DNA from: Dyadobacter jiangsuensis
Lineage (GTDB): Bacteria > Bacteroidota > Bacteroidia > Cytophagales > Spirosomataceae
Direction of reading: 5' to 3'
NCBI RefSeq assembly: GCF_003014695.1
Contig: NZ_PYAS01000005.1
Location: forward strand, 124,001 to 188,000
DNA length: 64,000 nucleotides
A program made the translations under genes and the position numbers. This document shows, in pieces, positions 7,906-18,158 of the stretch (the stretch's first letter is position 1; every line of letters starts with the position of its first letter). The notes below the pieces were generated by a model. The model made no database searches, had not been told where the DNA came from, and saw nothing but the letters and a program-made list of their open reading frames with translations.

Positions 7906-10900
7906 TTAAGGTTGTAAAACCACTTTACCTGTTTTGCTATCGATTAAGGTGTTCTGTTCACCTTCCAGGAATACCTTATAGCTGTACATCCCGGCCGGGG
8001 CATTACCTGGAATCCAATACCAACCGACGACGGGTAACCCCGCTGCAACCGTCAAACTCTTTCCTTCTACTTCCATTCCCCGCGGATCATAAATAACATA
8101 GCGAATTGACTTCAATGCCGGCGACTTGGCCCTCTTTAACTCAAATCGCACATATGAGGTGGCAGGATTGGGGCTCACCACCAGGCTATATTGCATGGCT
8201 TCGGGGTTGACGATTTCGAAATACATCCGATACGGTTGAGAAACTTCGATACCTGCTTTATCTCTCGCATTAACCAGCATTTCATATTTCCCCGGCCCCA
8301 GCTTGCTAGCATAATCCAACGTCACCTCTCTGCTTCCGGATGTTTGCATGGCCAGTTTATTTGCGGCATAGGAAACCCGCTCAAAATCGCAACGATCATC
8401 AGCGCACGGCTTTACAAATATGTCAATCAGCGTGGTGTCAGAAGGCAGGAGATTGTCGTCCCGGAGGATTATACCAAATGACGGATTTGGAAAAATAGGT
8501 TCATCTTGCACCAGGAGACGTCCCGCGGACTGGACAACGAGAACAGGTGGAATATTATCTTTGAGCGAATTGTTGGAAAACATCTGCTTATCCTTCGCCC
8601 AATCCCAGTCAATCAGCAATTCGGAGCTGTTATTTTCGAGAGAAAGCTCATCTAAGGTATGCCCTGGATCGATCTGTACCTTTATCGAAACGAGGTCTTT
8701 GTCGTTGGGGAAGGATAGTTTTGAAAGTTGCTGAACGGGAAAAGATTTAACATTCAACCTGATCGAATGGCTGGCTCGTTTTCCAGAGCAAATGACTTCC
8801 AATGGCACGGATTGCCCAGCCGTAAATCTGCCTGAATTCACCAGATCAATGCGAACGTGCAGCGAATCAGATTCTTCAATTGTTTTATCCGGCGAATCGG
8901 AAAGCAGTGTGATCCCGGCGTTCGTCGCTACGGCATAATCCGGTTTTGCTGCTGCTTGCAAGCGTAAGGCAGGGTCGCCTTGCAGCAGTGATTGGTGTAC
9001 GTAGGCAATGTTATATTTGTCCTTATACTTCGACAAAATGTCGTCAGCGACCGCCAGCTGTATTTTGCCAATAGGCAGACTAACTGTCGCCGGATTTTCG
9101 AACATATAGTGATACAATGAGTTAAGATAGGTCATTCCCGGACTCACAAAACTTTCAAAAGAACTCGCAATGACTGCGATAGCACCCCGGTCGGGTGCAA
9201 CGAGCCAATCGAGCGACAGCGTAATCCGGTCGGCTGCTTTGGGATTAGGCGGGTTAGGATTGAACCGGTTACAAAACACATTACCAACCCCACACCCATT
9301 GAAATATAGTACCGGATATTTGTTCAGATTGTGGTACCCTCTCGCCTCATCTCTAACATGCCCAATGTCAGGATCAGTTATGATAGTCGAACCGTGCCCG
9401 AAAAAGGTAATCATCCCTATACCTTCATTAACATCTTTGCTGATATCTATGGATTCCACCTCCTGGGTAGGTTGCTGTTTTACGTAAGACTTCACCGTTC
9501 CGCCGGCTATTCCCTGCTCCACCTTCGGCTCCAATGCGCGTAAATAATCCCTAAGCTGCACAATTTCACTCGTCGTTTTTCCTCCGCTAAGATGAAGTAT
9601 CTTTTTGCGCCAGCCCGATTCTCCCGGTTCGCTGGCCTCATACACGATCACTTTTCGAAGATAATCGGCAATATTCTGATTAGTCACTGCCGACAATCTG
9701 CCCACAGGAATAACAGGCACATTCACCGCGCCTCCGGCTATGCCTTCTACGAGCAATGCGTCCGACCCCGGAAAGCCGATCGTTGGGACCTCACCTGGCA
9801 ATTCTCTTACCATCTTCTCGTTTTGCGTAATGGATTTACCAATCAGGAATAGGTATTTGCCTTCCACGCCATCAGAAAGCATGTAAGTCATGAAATTTTT
9901 GATCGCGATCGGGCTAGGTTCGCCATAATTGAACTGATTGTAAATATCCTGAATGTCAAAAATGGCGGGCTTTAAACCCCCTCCGGACGGCGAGGCCCTG
10001 TACTTTGCGTAACTCGTCGCCCCCTCCCGGAGGGCTTCTGTCGTAATAATGATATAATTGGCCGATTTAGGATCATGGGCCTGTAACTCCACCCTGGCGA
10101 TTTTTGATGAAGCAACATCGAAAATTTCGGATGTTGCCAGCAACACCTGTTTCTTCCCAGGTTGTCGCGGAATCATCAGGGTTTCATCTCTTCTTTTGAG
10201 GAGAATCGGATTATTGGTATCCGAAATATCGATAAATCTGAATTGAGACGGGACGCCCTTGACCAGTATTCTACTCCATTTATCCACAACTGGATTCAAT
10301 CCAAATTCCTTAACTGGCTGACCCCCTATTCGAAGGGTCTGTGGAAATTCAATAGAATAGTAGGCGATTGAAAACCGCTCCAAAGGTTCGTCGCTTACAG
10401 ACCGGATCACCAGCACGCCACCCTTCCCGGAATCCATGTCTTGCGGCTTGATATCAAATGCACATTCGACCGCAGCGAAGCCGGAATTGTCCAATACTTT
10501 TGCCAAACGCAACGCATTCTTGCTTCTGCCTACGTAGCATTCCAATTTCCGGTCGTTCTTACTCCTGCCATGCAGCAGCAATTTGACTGTCGGATTAAGG
10601 GTATTTTGGGCAAAATCATTCAACTTAAATTCGAACGCTGCCTCCTTCCCATCTTTGAATACTTCGCTTGTCCTGCTTGCTCCCAACTCAAAATAGCTAT
10701 TGAAAAACCCCGGATTGATCGAGGATTTGGTCCCGAGGGAATAATCCTGCTGAAAAATCTTCGTTACCCGTTCATTGTGACTATCAACAACCGGCGCTGC
10801 CGGCACATCCAACTGATCCACCACGGCGGCCCTCTTCCCCGGCTTATCACCCACCGTCAGAAAATAGGCCCCTTCATCCGAATACATACTGAAATAGGGA

Positions 10901-11235
10901 TTCACGCGCGAGCTCATCGGCCGGTATAACAGCGAGTCGCTCGCACCGTCGTTCGGAACCGCATAAAAAATGATTTCCTGGTTCGCTGTGCTGATGATGG
11001 CGACCTCTTTCCCGCGGCGCCACAGCTGAAATTTTTCAGGCGAATCGACAGGAAAACCCTTCGGCAAGGATGAGAAGGCTACCCGATGCAAGCCTTTTTT
11101 CAGGATGCCGATTTTGACATAGGGTCTATTGTAATCGATCCAGCTATTGGCATAAGGTGCCATCCACTGAGCCTGCAATTGATAACCGATCAACAACGCC
11201 GCAATGAGTAGCGCCTGCCTGATGAAATACCGCAT
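7906..11235 (-). CDS. Gingipain-type C25 cysteine peptidase with T9SS C-terminal domain (PorU2-like candidate)
   Basis: This 1109-residue exported protein (signal peptide ending IGYQLQA-Q) has a C25 catalytic core: H614 in FFGHGS and C648 in FNGCGVGNVF, the catalytic pair of gingipains. It is followed by a CARDB-like region (about 790-880), and the chain ends in a type A T9SS sorting domain (VVSPNPATSYVRFEL...GMYSYKVFLEGE). The T9SS sortase PorU and its relative PorU2 belong to this peptidase family; whether this copy is a sortase-like enzyme or a plain secreted protease cannot be told from sequence. No T9SS machinery gene lies next to it. Confidence 0.85.
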   Translation of the reverse strand: MRYFIRQALLIAALLIGYQLQAQWMAPYANSWIDYNRPYVKIGILKKGLHRVAFSSLPKGFPVDSPEKFQLWRRGKEVAIISTANQEIIFYAVPNDGASDSLLYRPMSSRVNPYFSMYSDEGAYFLTVGDKPGKRAAVVDQLDVPAAPVVDSHNERVTKIFQQDYSLGTKSSINPGFFNSYFELGASRTSEVFKDGKEAAFEFKLNDFAQNTLNPTVKLLLHGRSKNDRKLECYVGRSKNALRLAKVLDNSGFAAVECAFDIKPQDMDSGKGGVLVIRSVSDEPLERFSIAYYSIEFPQTLRIGGQPVKEFGLNPVVDKWSRILVKGVPSQFRFIDISDTNNPILLKRRDETLMIPRQPGKKQVLLATSEIFDVASSKIARVELQAHDPKSANYIIITTEALREGATSYAKYRASPSGGGLKPAIFDIQDIYNQFNYGEPSPIAIKNFMTYMLSDGVEGKYLFLIGKSITQNEKMVRELPGEVPTIGFPGSDALLVEGIAGGAVNVPVIPVGRLSAVTNQNIADYLRKVIVYEASEPGESGWRKKILHLSGGKTTSEIVQLRDYLRALEPKVEQGIAGGTVKSYVKQQPTQEVESIDISKDVNEGIGMITFFGHGSTIITDPDIGHVRDEARGYHNLNKYPVLYFNGCGVGNVFCNRFNPNPPNPKAADRITLSLDWLVAPDRGAIAVIASSFESFVSPGMTYLNSLYHYMFENPATVSLPIGKIQLAVADDILSKYKDKYNIAYVHQSLLQGDPALRLQAAAKPDYAVATNAGITLLSDSPDKTIEESDSLHVRIDLVNSGRFTAGQSVPLEVICSGKRASHSIRLNVKSFPVQQLSKLSFPNDKDLVSIKVQIDPGHTLDELSLENNSSELLIDWDWAKDKQMFSNNSLKDNIPPVLVVQSAGRLLVQDEPIFPNPSFGIILRDDNLLPSDTTLIDIFVKPCADDRCDFERVSYAANKLAMQTSGSREVTLDYASKLGPGKYEMLVNARDKAGIEVSQPYRMYFEIVNPEAMQYSLVVSPNPATSYVRFELKRAKSPALKSIRYVIYDPRGMEVEGKSLTVAAGLPVVGWYWIPGNAPAGMYSYKVFLEGEQNTLIDSKTGKVVLQP

Positions 11236-11483
11236 ATCTCCTGAAATGTCTGATGAATCCTCAATAAAACATTGCTTGACGATTCCATCTGCTTCCTTCC
11301 AGCGAGCGTGCTGTATGGGTTAGCAACTGGATTTCACAGGCAGTCTCGCCCGTGTCGTAGTTTTGTTGAAATATTTCTACCAGCCAATTCAATAGGGATA
11401 CTACACCTGCACCGCTCTTGAAAATGTATAATTTCTGGCACAGGATTTGACTTTTTGTTCCTGCATAAAATAACTCAAGACCA

Positions 11484-11765
11484 ATGGACACTTTTAAGTT
11501 TATGAAAGACGATTGGGTGAAGGAAAAAGGAAGCGACCAGCTCATGCAGGTCGACGAATACCAGATCGTCGAAACTGTGGTTAATCATAATGGATCGGCC
11601 ACACGTCCCGTCACCAGACGGGTATTCAGTGGGAAGGTTTGGTGTACCTGGGTCAACAAAAACAAGGCGGTGATCACACAGCCGTTTTGGGAAGATGATC
11701 TGGAACCTGCTGTGCAGCGGCAGAACGATCAGTATACCTACTCGTCCCTCAATCACACGCACTAG
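11484..11765 (+). CDS. DUF2158 (YodC-like) small protein
   Basis: The 93-residue protein contains the pattern of the DUF2158 family: a first strand (KFMKDDWVKEKGSDQLMQV) followed by VWCTWVNKNKAVITQPFWEDDLE. The family forms a small SH3-like barrel and has no established function. It is a single gene with its own terminator directly downstream. The antisense frame over the same bases has no recognisable domain. Confidence 0.7.
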   Translation: MDTFKFMKDDWVKEKGSDQLMQVDEYQIVETVVNHNGSATRPVTRRVFSGKVWCTWVNKNKAVITQPFWEDDLEPAVQRQNDQYTYSSLNHTH

Positions 11766-11802
11766 TTCCCGAAAGCCTATTCTCTTCTCGAAACTAAACA
11801 CC

Positions 11803-11830
11803 AAAGCCCGGAATCTCTCCCGGGCTTTTT
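11803..11830 (+). terminator. Bidirectional terminator
   Basis: A 9-base perfect stem (11803-11811 with 11820-11828, AAAGCCCGG / CCGGGCTTT) followed by TT on the plus side and an A-rich left flank. It lies between two converging genes and can serve both. Confidence 0.8.
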
Positions 11831-11850
11831 CAGTTTCAATCTTTCCATTA

Positions 11851-12216
11851 TCAGGGCTTTCCCGCAGGATCGGTTTGCGGCTTTACCGAAGTAGTGTCAT
11901 CGGTTTCAGCGGTCCCTTTGCGGTTTTTCCTGCGTTCAGACCGCTCTTTTCGTTTGTCATCGGTCGGCATCAGCGTATCGTGGATCACAGCTCCCGAGCT
12001 TTTTTGTCCTTTAATAAGTGTATCCTCAGACGGAATCTGAGCAGGCCGGGCAGGTGTTTGCGGCGAATTGAATTCGGGCTTCGTTTCAGGTGCTGTTGTC
12101 GGAACAGGATTCTGCGGTACGGGCTGGGGCACAGACGGTTCCGGTGTCACCGGATTCTGTGCAAATGCTCCCGCTATTCCCAGGAGCATTATGCATATGT
12201 ATGCAAGGTATTTCAT
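11851..12216 (-). CDS. Small exported proline-rich protein
   Basis: Starting at the ATG at 12216 gives a 121-residue protein with a signal peptide (MKYLAYICIMLLGIAGAFA-Q). The mature part is low complexity: repeated Pro with Val, Gln and Thr (TPEPSVPQPVPQNPVP), then a basic stretch (KRKERSERRKNRKG). No domain is recognised. It may be an unstructured envelope protein. The function is unknown. Confidence 0.6.
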   Translation of the reverse strand: MKYLAYICIMLLGIAGAFAQNPVTPEPSVPQPVPQNPVPTTAPETKPEFNSPQTPARPAQIPSEDTLIKGQKSSGAVIHDTLMPTDDKRKERSERRKNRKGTAETDDTTSVKPQTDPAGKP

Positions 12217-12448
12217 GGTCCATGCTGGTTTAGTGAACAAAAACTACCTATACTAGGCGGTTACTCGCACTAAAAGCATTCCAGAACCTCGCGCTGCACC
12301 CAGGCGTCCCATGGCATCCTTCAAAAGAAATTCCCAACGCGCCGACCACAAAATGCGTAGCGATATACCCAAAATGTGCGGCTGGCCATTGGATAAGTGT
12401 GAATTCGAAAGCCAGCTTTTTGACTCGAAATACTTCGCATTCGATTTG

Positions 12449-14389
12449 CTAGCTGTACACCCTTTTCATGCGGATTTTCTCGCTCGGGGTTAATACGAGC
12501 GGCACTTTTTCCACTTTTACGGAACTACTATCTAGGCCAAACCATTTATCCTCCGACGTAGTAATGCTTTTGATCCCGAAGTAGATCTTCATGATCAGTT
12601 CCTCCATGAACGGCAGGTTGTTTTCAAGCGACAGGTAACGTTCGAGCACGATGAAACGGAAGTCGCCCGTGATATTCTGCCGGCTCAGCGACTCGTAGCG
12701 GCTGGTAATGTCCACCTCTTTGTTGAGCACCATATCTTCCACCACTTTGCGAAAGAAAAGGTTGATGCGCTGCTCGATCCGGAAGCCGAGACGGAACGTT
12801 ACCTTGATCACATCGTCCTCCGCAAGGGTATTCACATGGTAATCCATGGTATAGGGCTCATCGGTGGTTTCCACGTGCACAAACCAGTAGATATCGGCCC
12901 GCTTCGGCCGCTTGTAAAAGATCGAATAGATGATCTTGTTCTCGATTTCGCTCTCGCGTGAGGCATTCGACATGAATATCAAATGCGTCGAGTATTTGGG
13001 AATACTGATGTCGTTGCTCAGCTCCTTCAACGGACCAATGTATTTTTCCAGGCTTTCGAACTCCGTCAGTCGCATTTTGATATAGTATGCTTTCAGCCAA
13101 ACGGTAATCACCAGGCCGATGACCGTAGCCAGCACCAGCGAAACCCAACCGCCGTGTGTGAATTTCAGCAGGTTCGCAGCCAGGAATGAGCCCTCAATAG
13201 CGAGGTAAATGACCAGGAAAACGATTACGATCGATTTGCTCACCCGCTTCACATAGAGGTACACCGACATCAGGATTGTGGTCATGATCATCGTGAGCGT
13301 GATCGCGAGCCCGTACGCCGCCTCCATATGCGACGATTCTTTGAAATACAGTACAATGCCGATACAACCTGCCCAAAGCAGCCAGTTCACGCTCGGCACA
13401 TATAGCTGTCCCTTTTGATCGCTCGGGTACACCAGCCGTACCTTCGGCCAGAAATTAAGCCGGATCGCTTCCGAAATAAGGGTAAACGAGCCGCTGATCA
13501 ACGCCTGGCTGGCAATAATGGCGGCGGTGGTCGCAATACCAATACCCGGCAGCAACCACCAGTCGGGCATGATTTCGTAAAAAGGTTTGCGGCCATTCAG
13601 CAAATCGCCCGAATGCACAATGAGCCAGGCTCCCTGACCAAAATAGTTTAGAATAAGACAAGTCTTTACAAATACCCAGCTGATACGGATATTTCCGCGC
13701 CCGCAATGCCCCAGATCGCTGTACAATGCTTCTGCACCGGTCGTACACAGGAAAACAGCGCCGAGCATCCAGAAACCGCCGTGATGGTTGGCGAGGAGCC
13801 GGTAGGCATAAACCGGGCTGAGGGATTTCATGATCTCGGGGTGATCGATCACCTGCGCAACACCGAGCACGGCCAGCATGAGGAACCATATCATCATCAC
13901 CGGGCCAAATGCGCGGCCGACAATCGTCGTTCCAAAAACCTGAATGATGAATAGCAGCGTCAGAATGCCTATCACGATCGGGATCGTCTGAATATCGGGA
14001 TAAAGTATACGCAAACCTTCCACCGCGGACGAGACCGAAATGGGCGGCGTAATGATCCCATCGGCGAGCAGCGTACTCGCGCCTATAATAGCCGGGACCG
14101 TCAGCCAGGCCGCACGCCTGCGCACAAGGGCAAATAATGCGAGAATCCCCCCTTCACCTTTGTTATCGGCCCTGAGAATAAGGATCACATATTTAATGGT
14201 CGTTTGCAAAGTAAGCGTCCAGAAAATGCAGGATACCGCCCCGTAAACGACGTCATTTGTAATCTTGTTGGTACCGATTACCGCCTGCATTACGTAGAGA
14301 GGAGACGTTCCGATATCTCCGTAAATAATCCCTAATGCTACCAGAAGCCCGGCGGCCGACGCTTTATCCAGGTGTTTATGCGAACCCAT
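12449..14389 (-). CDS. kup: Kup family low-affinity potassium transporter
   Basis: This 646-residue protein matches Kup throughout. The N-terminus has the signature LLVALGIIYGDIGTSPLYV, about twelve membrane segments follow (residues 13-435), then a cytoplasmic C-terminal domain (SNASRESEIENKIIYSIF...). It takes up K+ with protons across the inner membrane. Length agrees with the family (620-660). It stands alone, and no sensor kinase or other K+ gene is nearby. Confidence 0.95.
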   Translation of the reverse strand: MGSHKHLDKASAAGLLVALGIIYGDIGTSPLYVMQAVIGTNKITNDVVYGAVSCIFWTLTLQTTIKYVILILRADNKGEGGILALFALVRRRAAWLTVPAIIGASTLLADGIITPPISVSSAVEGLRILYPDIQTIPIVIGILTLLFIIQVFGTTIVGRAFGPVMMIWFLMLAVLGVAQVIDHPEIMKSLSPVYAYRLLANHHGGFWMLGAVFLCTTGAEALYSDLGHCGRGNIRISWVFVKTCLILNYFGQGAWLIVHSGDLLNGRKPFYEIMPDWWLLPGIGIATTAAIIASQALISGSFTLISEAIRLNFWPKVRLVYPSDQKGQLYVPSVNWLLWAGCIGIVLYFKESSHMEAAYGLAITLTMIMTTILMSVYLYVKRVSKSIVIVFLVIYLAIEGSFLAANLLKFTHGGWVSLVLATVIGLVITVWLKAYYIKMRLTEFESLEKYIGPLKELSNDISIPKYSTHLIFMSNASRESEIENKIIYSIFYKRPKRADIYWFVHVETTDEPYTMDYHVNTLAEDDVIKVTFRLGFRIEQRINLFFRKVVEDMVLNKEVDITSRYESLSRQNITGDFRFIVLERYLSLENNLPFMEELIMKIYFGIKSITTSEDKWFGLDSSSVKVEKVPLVLTPSEKIRMKRVYS

Positions 14390-14442
14390 TCGTTAGTCTA
14401 TTGAAATGCGGTGCGAATTTAGAAAAATCCCGCTGCTCTTCG

Positions 14443-15414
14443 CTAAAAGGTGTAAAACTCGTACGTCACCTTCCATTTGATCTCCTGACCCGGCTCCGCG
14501 GCGATCTTAATGTAGGGCTCGGGGCAGGATGTGGTCGGACAAGCCCAGTAAACCAGCTTTTCCAATGGCTGATCGCAGGTAATCCTCACGCCCGCCTTTG
14601 TTTTGGTATTTTCAATCCTGATATCATAATCCTTAGCGGTAGGCCCGAAACCCTGCAAACCAGCGCTGAAAACCTGATCGCCTTTAACTACCTCCCGTGA
14701 ATAGTTCAGCATTTTGCCGTTTGCATTGATGATGCTCCCGAAACCCTTGCCCTCACCTTTCACTTCAAAAGGAAACACAATCCGGATATTCTCATTGGAC
14801 GGTTCATTATCGATCATGAAAAAATTGTGGTTATAAGTACTCGCTACGATCGGTTTGGAGCCTGTGTTTTTCAGGGTATGTTCCAATACGAGTTGCGGTT
14901 TGCCTTTTACCAGCTTCAATGTTTTATGGTAATCGTAGCCGTAACCGGTTTCATCTTTCAATTCGTGGGTAAAAGCGACCTGGTCTTTCCCTTTCGTCAC
15001 CAACCATTTACCCGGATTTTTGATTGCGTAATTAGTCGCGAAAGAATACTTCTTATCATCCGGTTTGGTCAAAACACCCACGCCGATCTTGACAAACTGC
15101 TCGCCGGGCTTTGCGTCATCGAAATTCAGCGGCGTGAATTCCTCCACGGGCCCCATGATCGCGTCGTGCAGTTTGGGGTCGTAAGGCGCCTGGTTCCAGG
15201 TGCCGAAGTAAGTATGGCCTTTGTATTCCAAACTCGGTACCACGCCAGCCCAATCGAAGCGAACACCGCGTTAATATCCTTCGTTTCCATCAGGCAAATA
15301 CAGTTTTGCCTTGATTATCCCGTTCGAAATATCGGTTTGCGGAAACTCCGCGATGGTAAATGCAGTGACAGCGATGCATATCAATGCAGAAAACAGGACA
15401 ACGATCTTTTTCAT
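14443..15414 (-). pseudogene. Galactose-mutarotase-fold secreted protein interrupted by one in-frame TAA
   Basis: From the ATG at 15414 the frame encodes a signal peptide (MKKIVVLFSALICIAVTAFT) and the start of a secreted protein, reaches TAA at 15271-15273 (codon 48), then continues in the same frame with RGVRFDWAGVVPSLEYKGHTYFG. Comparison with the family pattern (GYYRG.RFDW.G) suggests the stop replaces a tyrosine codon (TAC to TAA). Downstream, 275 codons stay open and look fully conserved (ELKDETGYGYDYHKTLKL, YWACPTTSCPEPYIKI), so the change is recent or a sequencing error. A GTG at 15243 could restart translation, but without the signal peptide. Aldose epimerase-like fold is likely; the substrate is unknown. 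Confidence 0.75.
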
Positions 15415-15480
15415 TTGAATAAAATGGTTTAGGAAGAAAAACAGGGCCGGTTAAGTAACATTTCGAACCCGCTATAAATA

Positions 15481-15528
15481 AAGGCAGTAAGATAAAAATG
15501 CGGTATCACATTTTCACCTTACTGCCTT
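15481..15528 (-). terminator. Long terminator hairpin after the molybdenum hydroxylase pair
   Basis: Perfect 11-base stem AAGGCAGTAAG (15481-15491) with CTTACTGCCTT (15518-15528), extended inside by AAAATG / CATTTT. It lies 22 bases after the stop of the large subunit, with a T/A-rich run beyond it on the minus strand. Confidence 0.75.
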
Positions 15529-15549
15529 ACAATTTGCATGATTTAATAC

Positions 15550-17694
15550 CTACGAAATGCCTTTGAAAGCTTCCTCATTAATAAAAGGCTGGTTCCTCAG
15601 GCGCTGCTTGGTCGCTTTATAAAATGCATTGGCAACCGCTCCCCCTGCTGGCGGCAACGCAGGCTCACCCAGGCCGGTTGGGGAAATGCCGTTGTCCACA
15701 AAATGTACATCCACCTCGGGAATCTCGTTCATACGGATCAAACGGAAGCCATTGAAGTTGCTCTGGTCGGGAGTACCCGCCTTGAAAGTCATATTCCCGA
15801 ACATCGCGTGACCGACGCCGTCAACGACGCCGCCGCGTACCTGCTGCAACGAGCCGCTTTTGTTGATCACGATACCACAGTCGACCGCCGCGATGATGTT
15901 TTTCAATGCAGGCTTACCTTTTTCAACAACTACTTCTCCAACCTGCGCCACATACGACCGGTGTGAAAAGTAAACGCTGAAACCCTGGTGAACACCTTTT
16001 TTCTTGCCCCAGTTGCTCTTTTCAGCCGCCAGTTTGATCACGGCGATCATCCGGTCGACGTCATATTTCACCTCACCGGCCGGTGATTTTTTTGCTTTTT
16101 CCAAAAGAGCGAGGCGGAACTGTACCGGATCCTTACCCGCGGCCTCAGCCACTTCGTCGATAAACGACTGCTCGGCATAAGCGAGGAAGTTGGTGATAGG
16201 CGCACGCCAAGGGCCGGTTGTAATGGCCGATTTATGCTCCACCGAATCGATCAGCAGGTTATCCACCGAGCCGGACGGAAAGTTATCCTCCCGTGTAGGA
16301 TTACCCGAGTTGATACCCACCCCGCGCAGCTTGTAGCCTATCAATTCATTGTTTTTATCCAATGCTGCCTCAAAACGGTAGCGAACTGCCGGGCGATAAG
16401 TACCGCCGGTCATGTCGTCTTCGCGGGTCCATATTACCTTCACCGGCGCTTTCGCCAGTTTGGAAACATGCACCGCTTCAATGGCAAAATCAGCCGAAAG
16501 CCGGCGGCCAAAACCACCTCCCTGCCTGGTGATTTCCACGCTGATTTTTTCAACGGGGAAACCGGTAATTTTTGACGCGGCTTCGCGTGCACGATCAGGC
16601 GTCTGCGTCGGGCCTACGAGCTCGACACCATCCTCGCGTACATGCGCGAAGAAGTTCATCGGTTCCAGCGGGCTGTGAGGCAGGAATGGGCATTGATATT
16701 CGGCCTTAATCACTTTTGCCGCGCCCTTGAATGCCGCCTCGACATCGCCATTCTTCCGGCGAACCGTGGCCTCGCCATTGTCCATCAGGTTGGAGAAAAT
16801 GCGGTTATGGTCTTCCGAACTTTCAAGGTCGGCCGCTTTCTCATACTCGATTTTGAGTACCTCACGTGCCTTTTTGCATTGCCAAGTCGATTTACCTACT
16901 ACGGCCACGCTGTTTTCAAAAGTAACCACGTCCACAATGCCGGGCATTGCCTTGGCAGCCGCGGAGTCAACGGATTTCAGTTTAAAACCAAATGCCTTAG
17001 GCCGCTGGATAATCGCGAAAAGCATGCCCTCGCGGTAAAAGTCCAGCCCGAAAAGGGGCTTGCCTGTGGCGATATTCTTGTTGTCGACATTCCTGACCGA
17101 TTGTCCGATCAGTTTGAACGACTTTTCATCTTTTAATTTAATGTCGGTCGGAGCCGTGAGCTTACCCGCCGCCTCTGCAAACTCTCCATAACCGGCGGAT
17201 TTGCCCGAAGCTTTATGGAACAATTTGCTATCCGCCGTCGTAATCTCCGCCGCAGGTACTCCCCATTTGGCAGCCGCCGCATTGACGAGCAAATGGCGGG
17301 CCGTCGCGCCGGCCTTGCGCAGGCGCTCCCACGAATGCGGAACAGCACCGCTGCCACCGGTTACCTGCCGCTCAAATGCAGCATTGTCCAGTTTACCCTG
17401 TACGGTTTTCACCAGTTTCCAATCGGCGTCCAGCTCTTCGGCTACCACCATGGGAAATGCTGTTTTAATGCCCTGGCCTATTTCAGGGTTTGGCGAAACA
17501 ATAGTAATAATGTTATCCGAACCAATGGACAGGTAGCTATTGAATTTTACCGATCCTGCCGCGATTTGCTTCGCGTCCACCACAACGGGCGCCGCATTCG
17601 TGTCCGACCAGTTGAATCCCAGGAACAAACCGCCACCGGCCGCAGCCGCGAGCTTCATGAAGTCGCGACGCGATGTCTGATTTAACGTGCTCAT
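15550..17694 (-). CDS. Molybdopterin-binding subunit of an aldehyde/xanthine oxidase family enzyme (IorB-like)
   Basis: The 714-residue protein begins with a twin-arginine signal (TSRRDFMKLAAAAGGG), so it is exported folded to the periplasm. It has the xanthine dehydrogenase large-subunit architecture with MoCo-binding segments (GQGIKTAFPMVVAEEL, RQGGGFGRR, WRAPITNFLAYAEQSFIDE) and the catalytic glutamate in GLGEPALPPAGGA near the C-terminus. The closest type is the isoquinoline 1-oxidoreductase beta group. The small [2Fe-2S] subunit is encoded 2 bases upstream. The substrate, probably an aldehyde or N-heterocycle, cannot be told from sequence. Confidence 0.9.
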   Translation of the reverse strand: MSTLNQTSRRDFMKLAAAAGGGLFLGFNWSDTNAAPVVVDAKQIAAGSVKFNSYLSIGSDNIITIVSPNPEIGQGIKTAFPMVVAEELDADWKLVKTVQGKLDNAAFERQVTGGSGAVPHSWERLRKAGATARHLLVNAAAAKWGVPAAEITTADSKLFHKASGKSAGYGEFAEAAGKLTAPTDIKLKDEKSFKLIGQSVRNVDNKNIATGKPLFGLDFYREGMLFAIIQRPKAFGFKLKSVDSAAAKAMPGIVDVVTFENSVAVVGKSTWQCKKAREVLKIEYEKAADLESSEDHNRIFSNLMDNGEATVRRKNGDVEAAFKGAAKVIKAEYQCPFLPHSPLEPMNFFAHVREDGVELVGPTQTPDRAREAASKITGFPVEKISVEITRQGGGFGRRLSADFAIEAVHVSKLAKAPVKVIWTREDDMTGGTYRPAVRYRFEAALDKNNELIGYKLRGVGINSGNPTREDNFPSGSVDNLLIDSVEHKSAITTGPWRAPITNFLAYAEQSFIDEVAEAAGKDPVQFRLALLEKAKKSPAGEVKYDVDRMIAVIKLAAEKSNWGKKKGVHQGFSVYFSHRSYVAQVGEVVVEKGKPALKNIIAAVDCGIVINKSGSLQQVRGGVVDGVGHAMFGNMTFKAGTPDQSNFNGFRLIRMNEIPEVDVHFVDNGISPTGLGEPALPPAGGAVANAFYKATKQRLRNQPFINEEAFKGIS

Positions 17695-17696
17695 GG

Positions 17697-18158
17697 TTAG
17701 TTGGTTTTAGAAGCTGCAACTTTCACGGCCTCGCGAATGCGGTGGTAGGTTCCGCAACGGCAGAGGTTGCCGCTCATCGCGCCGACGATCTCCTCCTCGG
17801 TAGGCTTGGGCTTTTCTTTGAGGAATGCCGCGGCCGTCATAATCTGGCCCGCCTGGCAATACCCGCATTGCGCCACATCCACTTCGTCCCACGCTTTCTG
17901 AACCGGGTGATCTCCTTTTTCCGACAACCCTTCGATCGTGGTCACCTTAGCCTTGCCTACTGCCGACACCGGCAATACACACGAGCGGACGGCTTTGCCA
18001 TCCAGGTGAACGGTACAGGCCCCGCATTGCGCGATCCCGCACCCGTACTTGGTGCCTACAAGGCCCAGATTATCGCGCAATACCCACAGTAGCGGGGTAT
18101 CGCCCTCCACATCTGCGCTGTATGCACGGTTGTTGATTGAAAGTTTGAATAATGCCAT
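17697..18158 (-). CDS. [2Fe-2S] subunit of the molybdenum hydroxylase (IorA-like)
   Basis: The 153-residue protein has both [2Fe-2S] clusters of the family: a plant-ferredoxin type domain ([15 protein letters not shown] with a distal C in VRSCVLP) and an all-helical domain ([11 protein letters not shown] and [12 protein letters not shown]). It passes electrons from the MoCo subunit to an acceptor. It lacks its own signal and probably travels to the periplasm with its TAT-bearing partner, encoded 2 bases downstream. No cytochrome c subunit or maturation gene is adjacent. Confidence 0.93.
   Translation of the reverse strand: MALFKLSINNRAYSADVEGDTPLLWVLRDNLGLVGTKYGCGIAQCGACTVHLDGKAVRSCVLPVSAVGKAKVTTIEGLSEKGDHPVQKAWDEVDVAQCGYCQAGQIMTAAAFLKEKPKPTEEEIVGAMSGNLCRCGTYHRIREAVKVAASKTN

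Noticed and set aside
11261..11804. Two minus-strand frames opposite the DUF2158 gene
   Set aside because: No domain or signal; the DUF2158 frame on the plus strand is supported by family pattern and terminator.
14827..15432. Plus-strand frame of 201 codons opposite the mutarotase-like gene
   Set aside because: It is antisense to conserved coding sequence, including the signal peptide.
15550..18158. CO dehydrogenase (coxL/coxS)
   Set aside because: There is no medium FAD subunit, no CoxL AYRCSFR-type active loop, and the large subunit has a TAT signal and IorB-like layout.
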